Positions 27,686 through 35,289 of a stretch of DNA of 64,000 bases are shown one piece after another (positions within the stretch are counted from its first letter, which is position 1; the number at the start of each line of letters is the position of its first letter). The notes under the pieces are model-generated. The model searched no databases. It saw only the letters and a list, made by a program, of their open reading frames with translations, and had not been told where the DNA came from. The position numbers were made by a program, and so were the translations under genes. Source of the stretch: Hymenobacter metallilatus (lineage in GTDB: Bacteria > Bacteroidota > Bacteroidia > Cytophagales > Hymenobacteraceae); assembly GCF_003944705.1 (NCBI RefSeq), contig NZ_RWIS01000006.1, positions 236,657-300,656 on the forward strand, given 5' to 3'.

Positions 27686-27724
27686 TACGAATGATTTCGT
27701 AGTAAACGTACGAATATTTTCGTA
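27686..27724. promoter_or_regulatory. Paired palindromes TACGAA-N4-TTCGTA upstream of receptor 1
   Basis: Two 16-base palindromes, 27686-27701 and 27709-27724, with shared consensus TACGAATNNTTTCGTA, starting 23 bases apart. They lie in an AT-rich stretch 113-151 bases before the receptor start, a good place for a promoter operator. They differ from the MarR-gene operators. Confidence 0.7.
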
Positions 27725-27763
27725 TATAAAAATAGAGAAATCAATATTTACCTGATAAGTAGC

Positions 27764-28198
27764 TTATTCGGCAGATGAAGTGCAGTTCACGGCAATCTGG
27801 TCCAGCAGAAAACGGAGCGTGTTCAAATCATTTTCGCTCAGGCCCTGCAGGGCTTTGGCCCGGTTGCTGAGCACTACCGGCTCCACGGCTTGCAGAGTAT
27901 GAAGGCCCTGCTCCGTAACGCGTAGCTGGGTGCGGCGGCCGTCGTGAGGGAGGGGCTCGGCCCGGAGCAGCCCCCGCTCCAGCAGCAGCCGGATTATGCG
28001 GGCCACGGAAGCCTGATCCTTGAAAACCCGCTCCGCAATATCGGTTTGGGTTAAGTCGTCGATTTCCTGAATCACGCACAGCACCAGCCACTGGTCGATG
28101 GTAATAGCAATGCCCGCGCGGTCAATGTTGGTCTGGGCCATGCGGCGGTACTGCCGGATGGCTTTGTCCAGGGAGTAGAAGAGGATAGAAGAAAGCAT
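27764..28198 (-). CDS. MarR-family transcriptional regulator
   Basis: 144 residues from the ATG at 28198 (MLSSILFYSLDKAIRQYRR); a TTG at 28204 would add two residues. A winged helix domain is visible: TIDQWLVLCVIQEIDDLTQTDIAERVFKDQ, recognition helix ASVARIIRLLLERGLL, wing LPHDGRRTQLRVTEQG. The MarR family binds small ligands and represses neighbouring genes as a dimer. It lies between two paralogous receptors, all on the minus strand, and twin palindromes lie directly before its start. Confidence 0.92.
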   Translation of the reverse strand: MLSSILFYSLDKAIRQYRRMAQTNIDRAGIAITIDQWLVLCVIQEIDDLTQTDIAERVFKDQASVARIIRLLLERGLLRAEPLPHDGRRTQLRVTEQGLHTLQAVEPVVLSNRAKALQGLSENDLNTLRFLLDQIAVNCTSSAE

Positions 28199-28203
28199 GG
28201 TCA

Positions 28204-28235
28204 ATGATATATCATATAGATGTATGATATATCAT
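28204..28235. promoter_or_regulatory. Twin MarR operators ATGATATATCAT
   Basis: Perfect 12-bp palindromes at 28204-28215 and 28224-28235, centres 20 bases apart (two helical turns), the first ending 5 bases before the ATG. Very likely an autoregulatory site. Confidence 0.8.
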
Positions 28236-28295
28236 GATAGTTGCCTAAGTGCCCAGTTTTATTTTCAAAGGGGCTCCTTCCAGCGGGTTCGTAAC

Positions 28296-28338
28296 CGGCA
28301 ACCGTGCCAGCGGCGCTCAGCGGCCGGCACGGTTGCCG
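28296..28338. terminator. GC-rich hairpin between receptor 2 and marR
   Basis: 13-bp arms CGGCAACCGTGCC / GGCACGGTTGCCG around a 17-base loop. It follows the stop of receptor 2 (minus strand) by about 115 bases and has no T-run, so terminator is only the likeliest reading. Confidence 0.5.
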
Positions 28339-28453
28339 CGTGCCAGCGCCGGAACATCAACAGTCAGTGACAACCGACCCGGCGGCGGCTTGCCCCCGGA
28401 CCGGATATGCCGCTACGCCATTGATACGTCTGCTACGCAGCGCGCGACTTTGC

Positions 28454-30904
28454 TTACTGCACACCGGCGGCCCTGCGCTTTTCCTCATCGGCACTGCCGG
28501 CGCGTTTGCGGGCCGCGGCCACCTTATCGTTGCCGAAGCGGTAACTGATGGCTAGCGTAACCACCCGCGAGTCCTGGGCCAGGCGGAAGGTTTCGGTGAG
28601 CGGCTGGTAGCGGGAGGTTACGCGCAGGGGAGTGGTATAAAGCATATCCGTAGCATTCAGCTTCAGCGTAGCTCGCCCCACTGATTTCTGCACGCCCAGG
28701 CTCAGCTGCCCGAAGGAGCGCACCAGCTGGTAGCCGTAGCGTTCCAGAGAGTTGTAGCTGCCATTCAGCTCGGCGCTCCAGCCCTTGGGCAGGCTAAATG
28801 AATTGCTCAGGCTCAGGATGGCGCCGGGCTGGCTGGCCGGCAACTCGGAGCCTCCCACCGTGCCCCGGAACCGGATATAAAACACTTCGGCGTTGGCGTA
28901 GAGCTTCCACCATTTGGCCGCTTCCAGGGGCGAGGAAACCGTGAAACCCCAGTAATCCTGGGCGGTGAGGTTCACATCGGTGGCGGCCAGCAGGCCCTGG
29001 GCGTCCAGCAGGTACACGCTGAGAATGGGGCGGCGGGTGTGGGTATAGCGCAGGGACGTACTGGTTTTGTGCCGGAACGTGTGCGTCAGCTCCGCCTGGC
29101 TGCTGATCTGGGGCCAAAGGGCGGGGTTGCCCACGCGGTAGGAGGTAGGGTCCACGTAGGAGCGGAAGGGGTTGAGCTGGTTGTAGGTGGGGCGGTCGAG
29201 GCGGCGACTCAGCGAGAGGGCCACCTCGTGGGCTTCGCTGAGGGAGCGCCGCAGGGTAAGGTTGGGAAAGAGCTGGAAGTAGTTGCGGCTGAATTGCTCT
29301 GCCCCCATTGCCTGGCGGCCGTAGGTGCTGGTTTGCTCAGCCCGCAACCCGGCCGTAACCTGCAAAGCAGGCCGGTTGCGGCTCAGACTCAGGTACCCGG
29401 CCCGAATGTCTTCCTCGTACCGAAACTGATTGGTCAGGCCGGTATCAACCTGCCGGCCGCCCCCATTCAGCTCCCGCTCAAACAGCACGTCGTTGTCAGA
29501 AGTGACCCGGCTCACCTTCAGTCCGGCTTCCAGGCGCAGGCCGTGGCGCAGGGTCCGGAGGTAGTCGGTTTTGCCGCTGAGTAGGGTGAGCTTTCCGCTC
29601 TGGTCGCCGAGCAGGCGGCTGGCAAAAGCGCTGGGGCGCAGCACCGAGTTGGCACTCAGCTCCAGGGTGCGGGTGAGGTCGTAGCGGGCCACGTCCACAT
29701 CGGCCGTCAGCTCCGGCGTACCCAGCGAATCCTTCGGGAACTGGTGGCGCAGCAGCGCGGTGGCCGTGAGGTTGGGCGTGAGCAGGTTGCGCTGGTTCTG
29801 GGCCAGCACTACATCCATGAGCTGGTACTGGGCATCATACAGCCGCGACTCGTTCAGGCCCTGGGAAGGCAGGCGGCTTTCCAGCCCGCTGAGTACCAGG
29901 CCCAGCGTGGTGCGGGTACTAACGGTAATATCGGCCCCGGTGCGCCAGGTATGCGACTGCAAGTGCCCGCGGGGCGTGTTGTACTGCTCCAGAAACCGCA
30001 CCGGGCGGCCGTCCTGCAGGTAGGTGCGGCTGATGGCCAGCTCCTGAAAGGTCTGGCGGTCGGCGTAGGTGTAGGTGCCGTAGAGGTTGAGGTGTTTGCG
30101 GCGGTAGTTCAGGCTCAGGCCGCTGGTGAATTTGCCGTAGCGGCCCCGCCCATAGGCCGCATTGGCGGACCCGTTCAGACCCAGGCGCTGGTCTTTTTTG
30201 AGGTTGATGCTGATAACGCCGGCCCCGCCCTGGGCGTCATACTTAGCCGGCGGGTTGGTAATCAGCTCCACGGTGCTCACCTGTTCGGCGGGCAGGGCCC
30301 GCAGTAGCGCCGCCAGCTCCGGGCCGGTGAGGGGTTGCCGTTTCCCATCAATGAGCACCAACAAGCCCTGGCGGCCACGCAGGGTCAGGTTGTCGTTGGC
30401 ATCCAGGGTTACGCCGGGGGCGCGGCCGAGCACATCGAGGGTGGTGTTGCCAGCGCTGAGTACGCTGCCCTCCACGTTCACCATGGTGCGGTCGGGGAGG
30501 CGCTCATACAGGGGCCGCTGGCCGGTCACGGTTACGCCCTTGAGCTGGGTGGCGGCTCCGGCCGCCAGCTCAAACTCCAGCGGTGCCAGCGCCTGGGTGG
30601 TTGCTGCCAGCGGCCCCTGCCAGCTGCGGCCGTACCCAAGCTGGCTGGCCGAAACCAAATAGCGGCCCTCGGCCGGAACCGGCAGCTGGAAATGGCCCGC
30701 CGCATCACTGAACTCCGTTTTGACCACGGCCGAATCGGTGGCGCGGTGCAGGGTAACGGTGGCAAACTCCAGGGGACCCGCCGCGGCACGAACGGTGCCC
30801 GAAATAGGGGCGGGGCGGCTCTGGGCCAGGGCCACTGAGGAAGCCAGCACCAGTATGGAGCAACAGGCAAAACCTGCTACTGGCCGGGTAAGATAACATA
30901 GCAT
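28454..30904 (-). CDS. TonB-dependent receptor-like outer-membrane beta-barrel protein 2
   Basis: 816 residues. Signal peptide ends near SVALAQS; carboxypeptidase-like domain (PLEFATVTLHRATDSAVVKT, GRYLVSASQLGYGR), plug (VTVTGQRPLYERLPDRTMV, GLLVLIDGKRQPLTG, ELITNPPAKYDAQGGAG) and an OMP_b-brl_3 barrel ending TLAISYRFGNDK, then a charged tail. Block-by-block similarity to receptor 1 shows a tandem duplication with marR between the copies. The palindromes found before receptor 1 are absent here, so the two copies are probably regulated differently. Ligand unknown. Confidence 0.9.
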   Translation of the reverse strand: MLCYLTRPVAGFACCSILVLASSVALAQSRPAPISGTVRAAAGPLEFATVTLHRATDSAVVKTEFSDAAGHFQLPVPAEGRYLVSASQLGYGRSWQGPLAATTQALAPLEFELAAGAATQLKGVTVTGQRPLYERLPDRTMVNVEGSVLSAGNTTLDVLGRAPGVTLDANDNLTLRGRQGLLVLIDGKRQPLTGPELAALLRALPAEQVSTVELITNPPAKYDAQGGAGVISINLKKDQRLGLNGSANAAYGRGRYGKFTSGLSLNYRRKHLNLYGTYTYADRQTFQELAISRTYLQDGRPVRFLEQYNTPRGHLQSHTWRTGADITVSTRTTLGLVLSGLESRLPSQGLNESRLYDAQYQLMDVVLAQNQRNLLTPNLTATALLRHQFPKDSLGTPELTADVDVARYDLTRTLELSANSVLRPSAFASRLLGDQSGKLTLLSGKTDYLRTLRHGLRLEAGLKVSRVTSDNDVLFERELNGGGRQVDTGLTNQFRYEEDIRAGYLSLSRNRPALQVTAGLRAEQTSTYGRQAMGAEQFSRNYFQLFPNLTLRRSLSEAHEVALSLSRRLDRPTYNQLNPFRSYVDPTSYRVGNPALWPQISSQAELTHTFRHKTSTSLRYTHTRRPILSVYLLDAQGLLAATDVNLTAQDYWGFTVSSPLEAAKWWKLYANAEVFYIRFRGTVGGSELPASQPGAILSLSNSFSLPKGWSAELNGSYNSLERYGYQLVRSFGQLSLGVQKSVGRATLKLNATDMLYTTPLRVTSRYQPLTETFRLAQDSRVVTLAISYRFGNDKVAAARKRAGSADEEKRRAAGVQ

Positions 30905-31117
30905 GAGTACACGTTCCGGTTGGTTGTGAAAATCGGAATGTGCAATAGGAGCAGGACACGGGATGGCAGAGTACTTCCCGCATTATAGAGAGCAGATGGT
31001 ACTGTTGTTCCCAGAAAGAACAAGCAGTAACCGGCGTAAGATAACAGGTTTGCGGGAGTGCGGAAGCAAAATGTTCTTTCCCGAACACGGCAGCATTGGG
31101 CCCGCATCGGTCCGAAA

Positions 31118-31160
31118 AAGCCGGTTGCCCGGCCGCAGCGTGCAGCCCAGCAACCGGCTT
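31118..31160 (-). terminator. Terminator of the aminotransferase gene
   Basis: 11-bp arms AAGCCGGTTGC / GCAACCGGCTT; read on the minus strand the stem is followed by TTTTTC. It lies 20 bases after the aminotransferase stop. Confidence 0.75.
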
Positions 31161-31179
31161 AGGGAAGCGCAGGGGCTGC

Positions 31180-32436
31180 CTACCGCAATGCTTCCAGGGC
31201 AGCGCGCAGGCGGGGCAGGGCCGCCTCAATCGACTCCAGGGAAGCGCCACCTACCGACATCCGGAACCAGGGGGAGGTGCCATCCGTACCGAAGGCGCTG
31301 AACGGCACCAGGGCCAGCCGGGCCTCGCTGATCAGGTAAGAAGTCAGCTCCTTGGTCGACGTCAGCACCTGCCCCGCGGGGGTGCGGCGGCCCAGTACAT
31401 CCAGCTTGGCCGTGAGGTAGATGGCGCCCATCGGTACCATGGAGTCCACGGGCAGGCCAGCGGCTTTCATGGCTTGCAGGCCCTGGTGCAGGGCCTCCAG
31501 GCTGTGCTGTACTTTTTGCTTGAATGAGTCCAGGAAACCATCTACGGCACTGGTCTGGGGCAGGTACTGGGCCGTGGCCACCTGCTCGGCTTTGGGAGCC
31601 CAGGCACCCACGTGGCCCAGTATGGCCTTCATCTTGTCAATTACCGAAGCCGGCCCAAACGCATAGCCCACCCGTACGCCGGTAGCCGCCAGGCACTTGG
31701 AAATACCATCGATGTACACGGTGTAGTCGCGCAGCTCGGGGCGCAGGTTCACGGGGTCGTAGTGCTCAGTAGCGCCAAAAGTCAGCAGCCAGTAAATCTG
31801 GTCGTAGAGCAGGTAGAGCGATTTTTTCCCGGGGCCGCGGCGCTTGTTCTCGGCCAGTACCAGGTCGCAGATGGCTTCCAGGTCCTCGCGGCTGAAAACG
31901 GTACCGGTGGGATTGAGTGGGGAGCATAGGGCCAGCAGCGTCGCTCCGGCCAAGTGGGGTGCCAACTCGGTGGCCGTGGGCATAAAGTTGTTTTCAGGGC
32001 GGGTTTCCACCATCACCGCTTCGGCCGAGGAGAGGTGGCAGTAATGGTTATTGTTCCAGCTGGGTACCGGAAACACCACTTTGTCGCCGGGGTCTACCAG
32101 GGCCAGGTAGGTGGCATAAATCAGCGGGCGGGAGCCCCCGGCCACCAGGAAGTCGTTGGGGGAGTAGGAGAGGCCCAGGCGCGACTCCGTGAAGGCTGCG
32201 GCGGCCTCGCGCAAGGCAGCCATGCCGTTGGCGGGCGGGTAATTGGTATGCCCGGCCTGGTAGGCAGTGGTAATTTCCGTCTGCAGTTCCGTAGGAATGG
32301 GAAAAATAGACGGGTCAAAGTCGCCAATGGTGAGGTTGCAGATTTGCTCCCCCTTGCGAATCATGTCGTTGACTTCGTTGCCGATTTTAATGATTTCGGA
32401 GCCAATCAGGCTGCCGGCCATTCGCGAAACTTGCAT
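31180..32436 (-). CDS. Class I/II PLP-dependent aminotransferase
   Basis: 418 residues, the fold-type I aspartate aminotransferase size. Visible are the substrate/PLP blocks NYPPANGMAALREAAA, AGGSRPLIYATYLALVDPGDKV, CSPLNPTGTVFS (Asn for PLP), LLYDQIYW (Asp-x-x-Tyr) and the PLP Lys in IDGISKCLAATGVRVGYAFG; the carboxylate-binding Arg is in SPWFRMSVG. Donor and acceptor cannot be told. It is divergent from tsaE with 122 bases between starts. Confidence 0.9.
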   Translation of the reverse strand: MQVSRMAGSLIGSEIIKIGNEVNDMIRKGEQICNLTIGDFDPSIFPIPTELQTEITTAYQAGHTNYPPANGMAALREAAAAFTESRLGLSYSPNDFLVAGGSRPLIYATYLALVDPGDKVVFPVPSWNNNHYCHLSSAEAVMVETRPENNFMPTATELAPHLAGATLLALCSPLNPTGTVFSREDLEAICDLVLAENKRRGPGKKSLYLLYDQIYWLLTFGATEHYDPVNLRPELRDYTVYIDGISKCLAATGVRVGYAFGPASVIDKMKAILGHVGAWAPKAEQVATAQYLPQTSAVDGFLDSFKQKVQHSLEALHQGLQAMKAAGLPVDSMVPMGAIYLTAKLDVLGRRTPAGQVLTSTKELTSYLISEARLALVPFSAFGTDGTSPWFRMSVGGASLESIEAALPRLRAALEALR

Positions 32437-32558
32437 GGTAGGTGTTGGTTTGGATCGGCCAAATGTAAGAGGTGAGAGGGGGAAAATGAGGGGAGTTGGC
32501 AGGAATCTATCCGGGCTGGGCCTCAGCTACATTAGCAACTCCCCGTACCTTTGCCCAC

Positions 32559-32978
32559 ATGCTGACCATCAAAATTTCTTCTCTAGACGCGCTGCCGGCT
32601 GCCGCTGAGCAGGTGCGTGCTGCTATTCAGGGGCATTCCATTGTGTGTTTTGAAGGGGAGATGGGAGCTGGAAAAACCACGTTTATCAAGGCCCTATGCC
32701 GCAGTCTGGGTGTGCAGGAGGAGGTGAGTAGCCCCACGTTTTCCCTGGTGAATGAGTACCGCACCGGGCAGGACCAGCCGGTTTACCACTTCGACTTTTA
32801 CCGCCTCAACCACCCCCGCGAGGCCGAAGGAATTGGCGCTTTGGAGTACTTCGATTCTGGCTATCTTTGCCTGATAGAGTGGCCCAGCCGCATCGAAGCC
32901 CTGTTACCCCCCGACCGGCTCCTCCTCACGCTTACCGTTACCGGACCCTCCTCCCGGGAATTAAGAATTGAGAATTAA
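32559..32978 (+). CDS. tsaE: TsaE, tRNA threonylcarbamoyladenosine biosynthesis ATPase
   Basis: 139 residues from the ATG at 32559 (MLTIKISSLDALPAA); a longer frame from 32496 adds 21 residues. P-loop EGEMGAGKTTFIKALC, SSPTFSLVNEY switch region, YHFDFYRL and CLIEWPSRIE are diagnostic. It works with TsaB and TsaD to make t6A37 in tRNA. The last codons (RELRIEN, stop) consist of 7-base repeat units, so the array of locus C has intruded into, or grown out of, the end of the gene. Confidence 0.93.
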   Translation: MLTIKISSLDALPAAAEQVRAAIQGHSIVCFEGEMGAGKTTFIKALCRSLGVQEEVSSPTFSLVNEYRTGQDQPVYHFDFYRLNHPREAEGIGALEYFDSGYLCLIEWPSRIEALLPPDRLLLTLTVTGPSSRELRIEN

Positions 32979-33061
32979 AAATTAAAAATGGTTGGTTCTG
33001 CTTTCTGCGACATTAGCCATGTGCTCAATTTTTAATTTTTAATTCATAATTTTTAATTCAA
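32959..33061. repeat. Inverted heptamer array, locus C
   Basis: Left arm 32959-32986: AATTAAG, AATTGAG, AATTAAA, AATTAAA. Right arm 33027-33061: AATTTTT, AATTTTT, AATTCAT, AATTTTT, AATTCAA; AATT recurs exactly every 7 bases. The left arm overlaps the end of tsaE and the right arm stops 4 bases before the ald ATG. Confidence 0.9.
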
Positions 33062-33065
33062 GAAA

Positions 33066-34295
33066 ATGCCCGACGCAGTGCCCTCCGGATTCGAGCAGCT
33101 GGCCGCCAGCCGCGCCTACTTCACCCAGGAGTCCATGCTGGCCGTGGAAACCCGGAAGCGGAAGCTGTTTATCGGGCTGCCCCGGGAAACGTCGTTGCAG
33201 GAAAACCGCATCTGCCTCACGCCCGAAGCCGTAAAGCACCTGGTGGAGGCCGGCCATGAGATTCTGCTGGAAAGCGGGGCCGGGGAACCCAGCAAGTACT
33301 CCGACCATGACTACTCGGAGGCTGGGGCCACGGTAGCTTACTCCCAGAAAGAAGTATTCGAGGCCGATATCATTCTGAAGGTGGCCCCCCCCACCTACGA
33401 TGAGATGGAATACCTGCGGGCCGGCCAAACGCTGATTTCGGCCTTGCAGTTCGGCTCCCTCACCGGCGAGTACATTACGGCCCTGCTGCGCAAGAAGGTG
33501 AATGCCATTAGTTTTGAGCTGATCAAGGACCCCTCGGGGGCGCGGCCGGTGGTACGGGCCATGTCGGAAATTGCCGGCTCCACCGTCATGCTGATTGCCG
33601 CCGAATACCTGGCCCGCTCCAACGAGGGCAAGGGTATTATCCTGGGCGGCATTACGGGCGTACCCCCGTCGCAGGTGGTTATCCTGGGGGCCGGCACGGT
33701 GGCCGAGTACGCCGCCCGGGCTGCCATTGGTCTCGGGGCTGAGGTAAAAGTGTTTGATAATCATCTGTATAAGCTGCGGCGCCTCAAGCAAAACTTAGGA
33801 CAGCCCCAGCTCTATACCAGCACCTTCGATACCTTCGCTCTCAACCAGCAGATCCGCCGGGCCGATGTGGTAATCGGGGCCTTGAATGCCGAGGAAGGCC
33901 GCATTCCATTTATGGTATCGGAGGATGCCGTATCGACTATGGCCCCCGGCTCCGTGATTATTGACGTGAGCATCGACCAGGGCGGCTGCTTCGTAACCAG
34001 CGAAATGACCAGCCACAGCAAGCCCGTCTTTCGCAAGTACGACGTCATTCACTACTGCGTGCCCAACATAGCCTCGCGGGTGCCGCGTACGGCCACCAAC
34101 GCCCTTAGCAACATCTTCACGCCCATTTTGCAGGAAATCAGCCAGCACGGCGGCATCAACGAGGTGCTGTTTACCAACGAGCATTTTCGCTCCGGTGTGT
34201 ATATGTACAAAGGCTCCCTCACCAACGCCAGCATTGCCCGCAAATTCAACATGCGCTACAAAGAGCTGGCCCTGATGATTGCCGTGCGCAACTAA
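33066..34295 (+). CDS. ald: Alanine dehydrogenase
   Basis: 409 residues, with a ~35-residue N-terminal extension over the classical ~371-residue enzyme. It interconverts alanine with pyruvate and ammonia using NAD. Blocks: IGLPRETSLQENRICLTPEAV (shown in part), AGHEILLESGAG, DIILKVAPP, NAISFELIKD, the dinucleotide fold VVILGAGTVAEYAARAA and the catalytic-site region VIIDVSIDQGGC. The extension (PDAVPSGFEQLAASRAYFTQ) is typical of Bacteroidota members as I recall them. It follows tsaE. Confidence 0.92.
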   Translation: MPDAVPSGFEQLAASRAYFTQESMLAVETRKRKLFIGLPRETSLQENRICLTPEAVKHLVEAGHEILLESGAGEPSKYSDHDYSEAGATVAYSQKEVFEADIILKVAPPTYDEMEYLRAGQTLISALQFGSLTGEYITALLRKKVNAISFELIKDPSGARPVVRAMSEIAGSTVMLIAAEYLARSNEGKGIILGGITGVPPSQVVILGAGTVAEYAARAAIGLGAEVKVFDNHLYKLRRLKQNLGQPQLYTSTFDTFALNQQIRRADVVIGALNAEEGRIPFMVSEDAVSTMAPGSVIIDVSIDQGGCFVTSEMTSHSKPVFRKYDVIHYCVPNIASRVPRTATNALSNIFTPILQEISQHGGINEVLFTNEHFRSGVYMYKGSLTNASIARKFNMRYKELALMIAVRN

Positions 34296-34426
34296 ATCAC
34301 GGATTTAGCTGGATTTTGCGGATTACACGGATTTTGGGATTCGGTTGGCAGGTCAGATCTGTCAGGTTGTGTGGAGCGTATCTATGGCTTCGCTGAGTCA
34401 CTGTCCCGGTAAAATGTAGAACGTCA

Positions 34427-34507
34427 TGCTGAGCTTGCCGAAGCATCTCTGCCGCTTCGTTGAATCAAGACGAACGAAGCGGTAGAGATGCTTCGACAAG
34501 CTCAGCA
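34427..34507. repeat. Dispersed palindromic element, copy 2
   Basis: Inverted arms TGCTGAGCTTGCCGAAGCAT.. (34427-34461) and its near mirror ..GATGCTTCGACAAGCTCAGCA (34471-34507). Lies between the convergent ald and DUF6134 genes. Confidence 0.75.
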
Positions 34508-34550
34508 CAAGGTTTTTGGTTGCAGCTGAGCCTGCCAGCCTGGCCGCCGC

Positions 34551-35174
34551 TCAGCTTTCCGGGGGCAGGAGGCGGATGATGAAGTTTTTGAGCGGGTTTT
34601 TTTTGATGAGGGTAACCAGCTGGCCGTTGGCGTACTGATATTCATCCTCGCGGCCGGCGCGGCCGGCGCGGCTGGCAAGCCAGCGGCTGGGGCGGCCGGG
34701 ACGCAGCGCGAAGTAGTCGCCAAAGTATTCGGCAAAGGCCCGCGCCTGCCCGGCGGGCGGCTCGGCAAAGAACAGGTTGGTAACGGCGTAACGGATGGGC
34801 TGGGTTTCGGTGGCCTGATAGTCGTGCTTGTACTGGTGGGCCACTATGTCGTAATGGTCACCCTTCCACTCGGTGCGGGTGCTGAAGTTGCCCTGGTTGG
34901 TGCGCGCTTCCACCGTGGACAGTAGCAGCTGGCCGTTGCGGAAGCGGTTGACGACATGGTAGTAGATGACGAGGTGGTAGAACAGGAAGTTTACCCGCAC
35001 GTCGCTCACCAGCGAGTACGTTACCTCGGGGCCTACCGGCGGCTGGCGGGTGGCCGTCATGGTGCCAACCCGCACGCCCGCCACCTCAATGGCGTAGCGC
35101 CGCACTTCCGCCGTTGGCGGCGGGCCAGCCACCATAGGCAGCGTACCGGATAATAACAAAGCCGACAGAACCAT
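34551..35174 (-). CDS. DUF6134-like secreted protein
   Basis: 207 residues with a signal peptide (MVLSALLLSGTLPMVAG). The body is beta-rich, with YAIEVAGVRVGTMTATRQ and YHLVIYYHVVNRFRNGQLL, and ends with a basic tail (KKNPLKNFIIRLLPPES). It resembles the DUF6134 group, whose function is not known to me. It is next to the arsenosugar cluster on the same strand as arsM, but a hairpin separates them, so membership of the cluster is open. Confidence 0.65.
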   Translation of the reverse strand: MVLSALLLSGTLPMVAGPPPTAEVRRYAIEVAGVRVGTMTATRQPPVGPEVTYSLVSDVRVNFLFYHLVIYYHVVNRFRNGQLLLSTVEARTNQGNFSTRTEWKGDHYDIVAHQYKHDYQATETQPIRYAVTNLFFAEPPAGQARAFAEYFGDYFALRPGRPSRWLASRAGRAGREDEYQYANGQLVTLIKKNPLKNFIIRLLPPES

Positions 35175-35227
35175 GCGGATAGGGCTGAAAGGAAGTCAGG
35201 CAATGAGCCGAACGGTTAAAATACACT

Positions 35228-35268
35228 AAACCCCGTCATGCTTCGGCAAGCTCAGCATGACGGGGTTT
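35228..35268. terminator. Terminator hairpin built from the dispersed palindrome
   Basis: 15-bp arms AAACCCCGTCATGCT / AGCATGACGGGGTTT with an 11-base loop, followed by T on the plus strand and preceded by A-rich sequence. It lies just past the stop of the arsM-like gene and contains the core of the dispersed repeat. Confidence 0.75.
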
Positions 35269-35289
35269 TAGCCGTTTTCATACCGCTGT

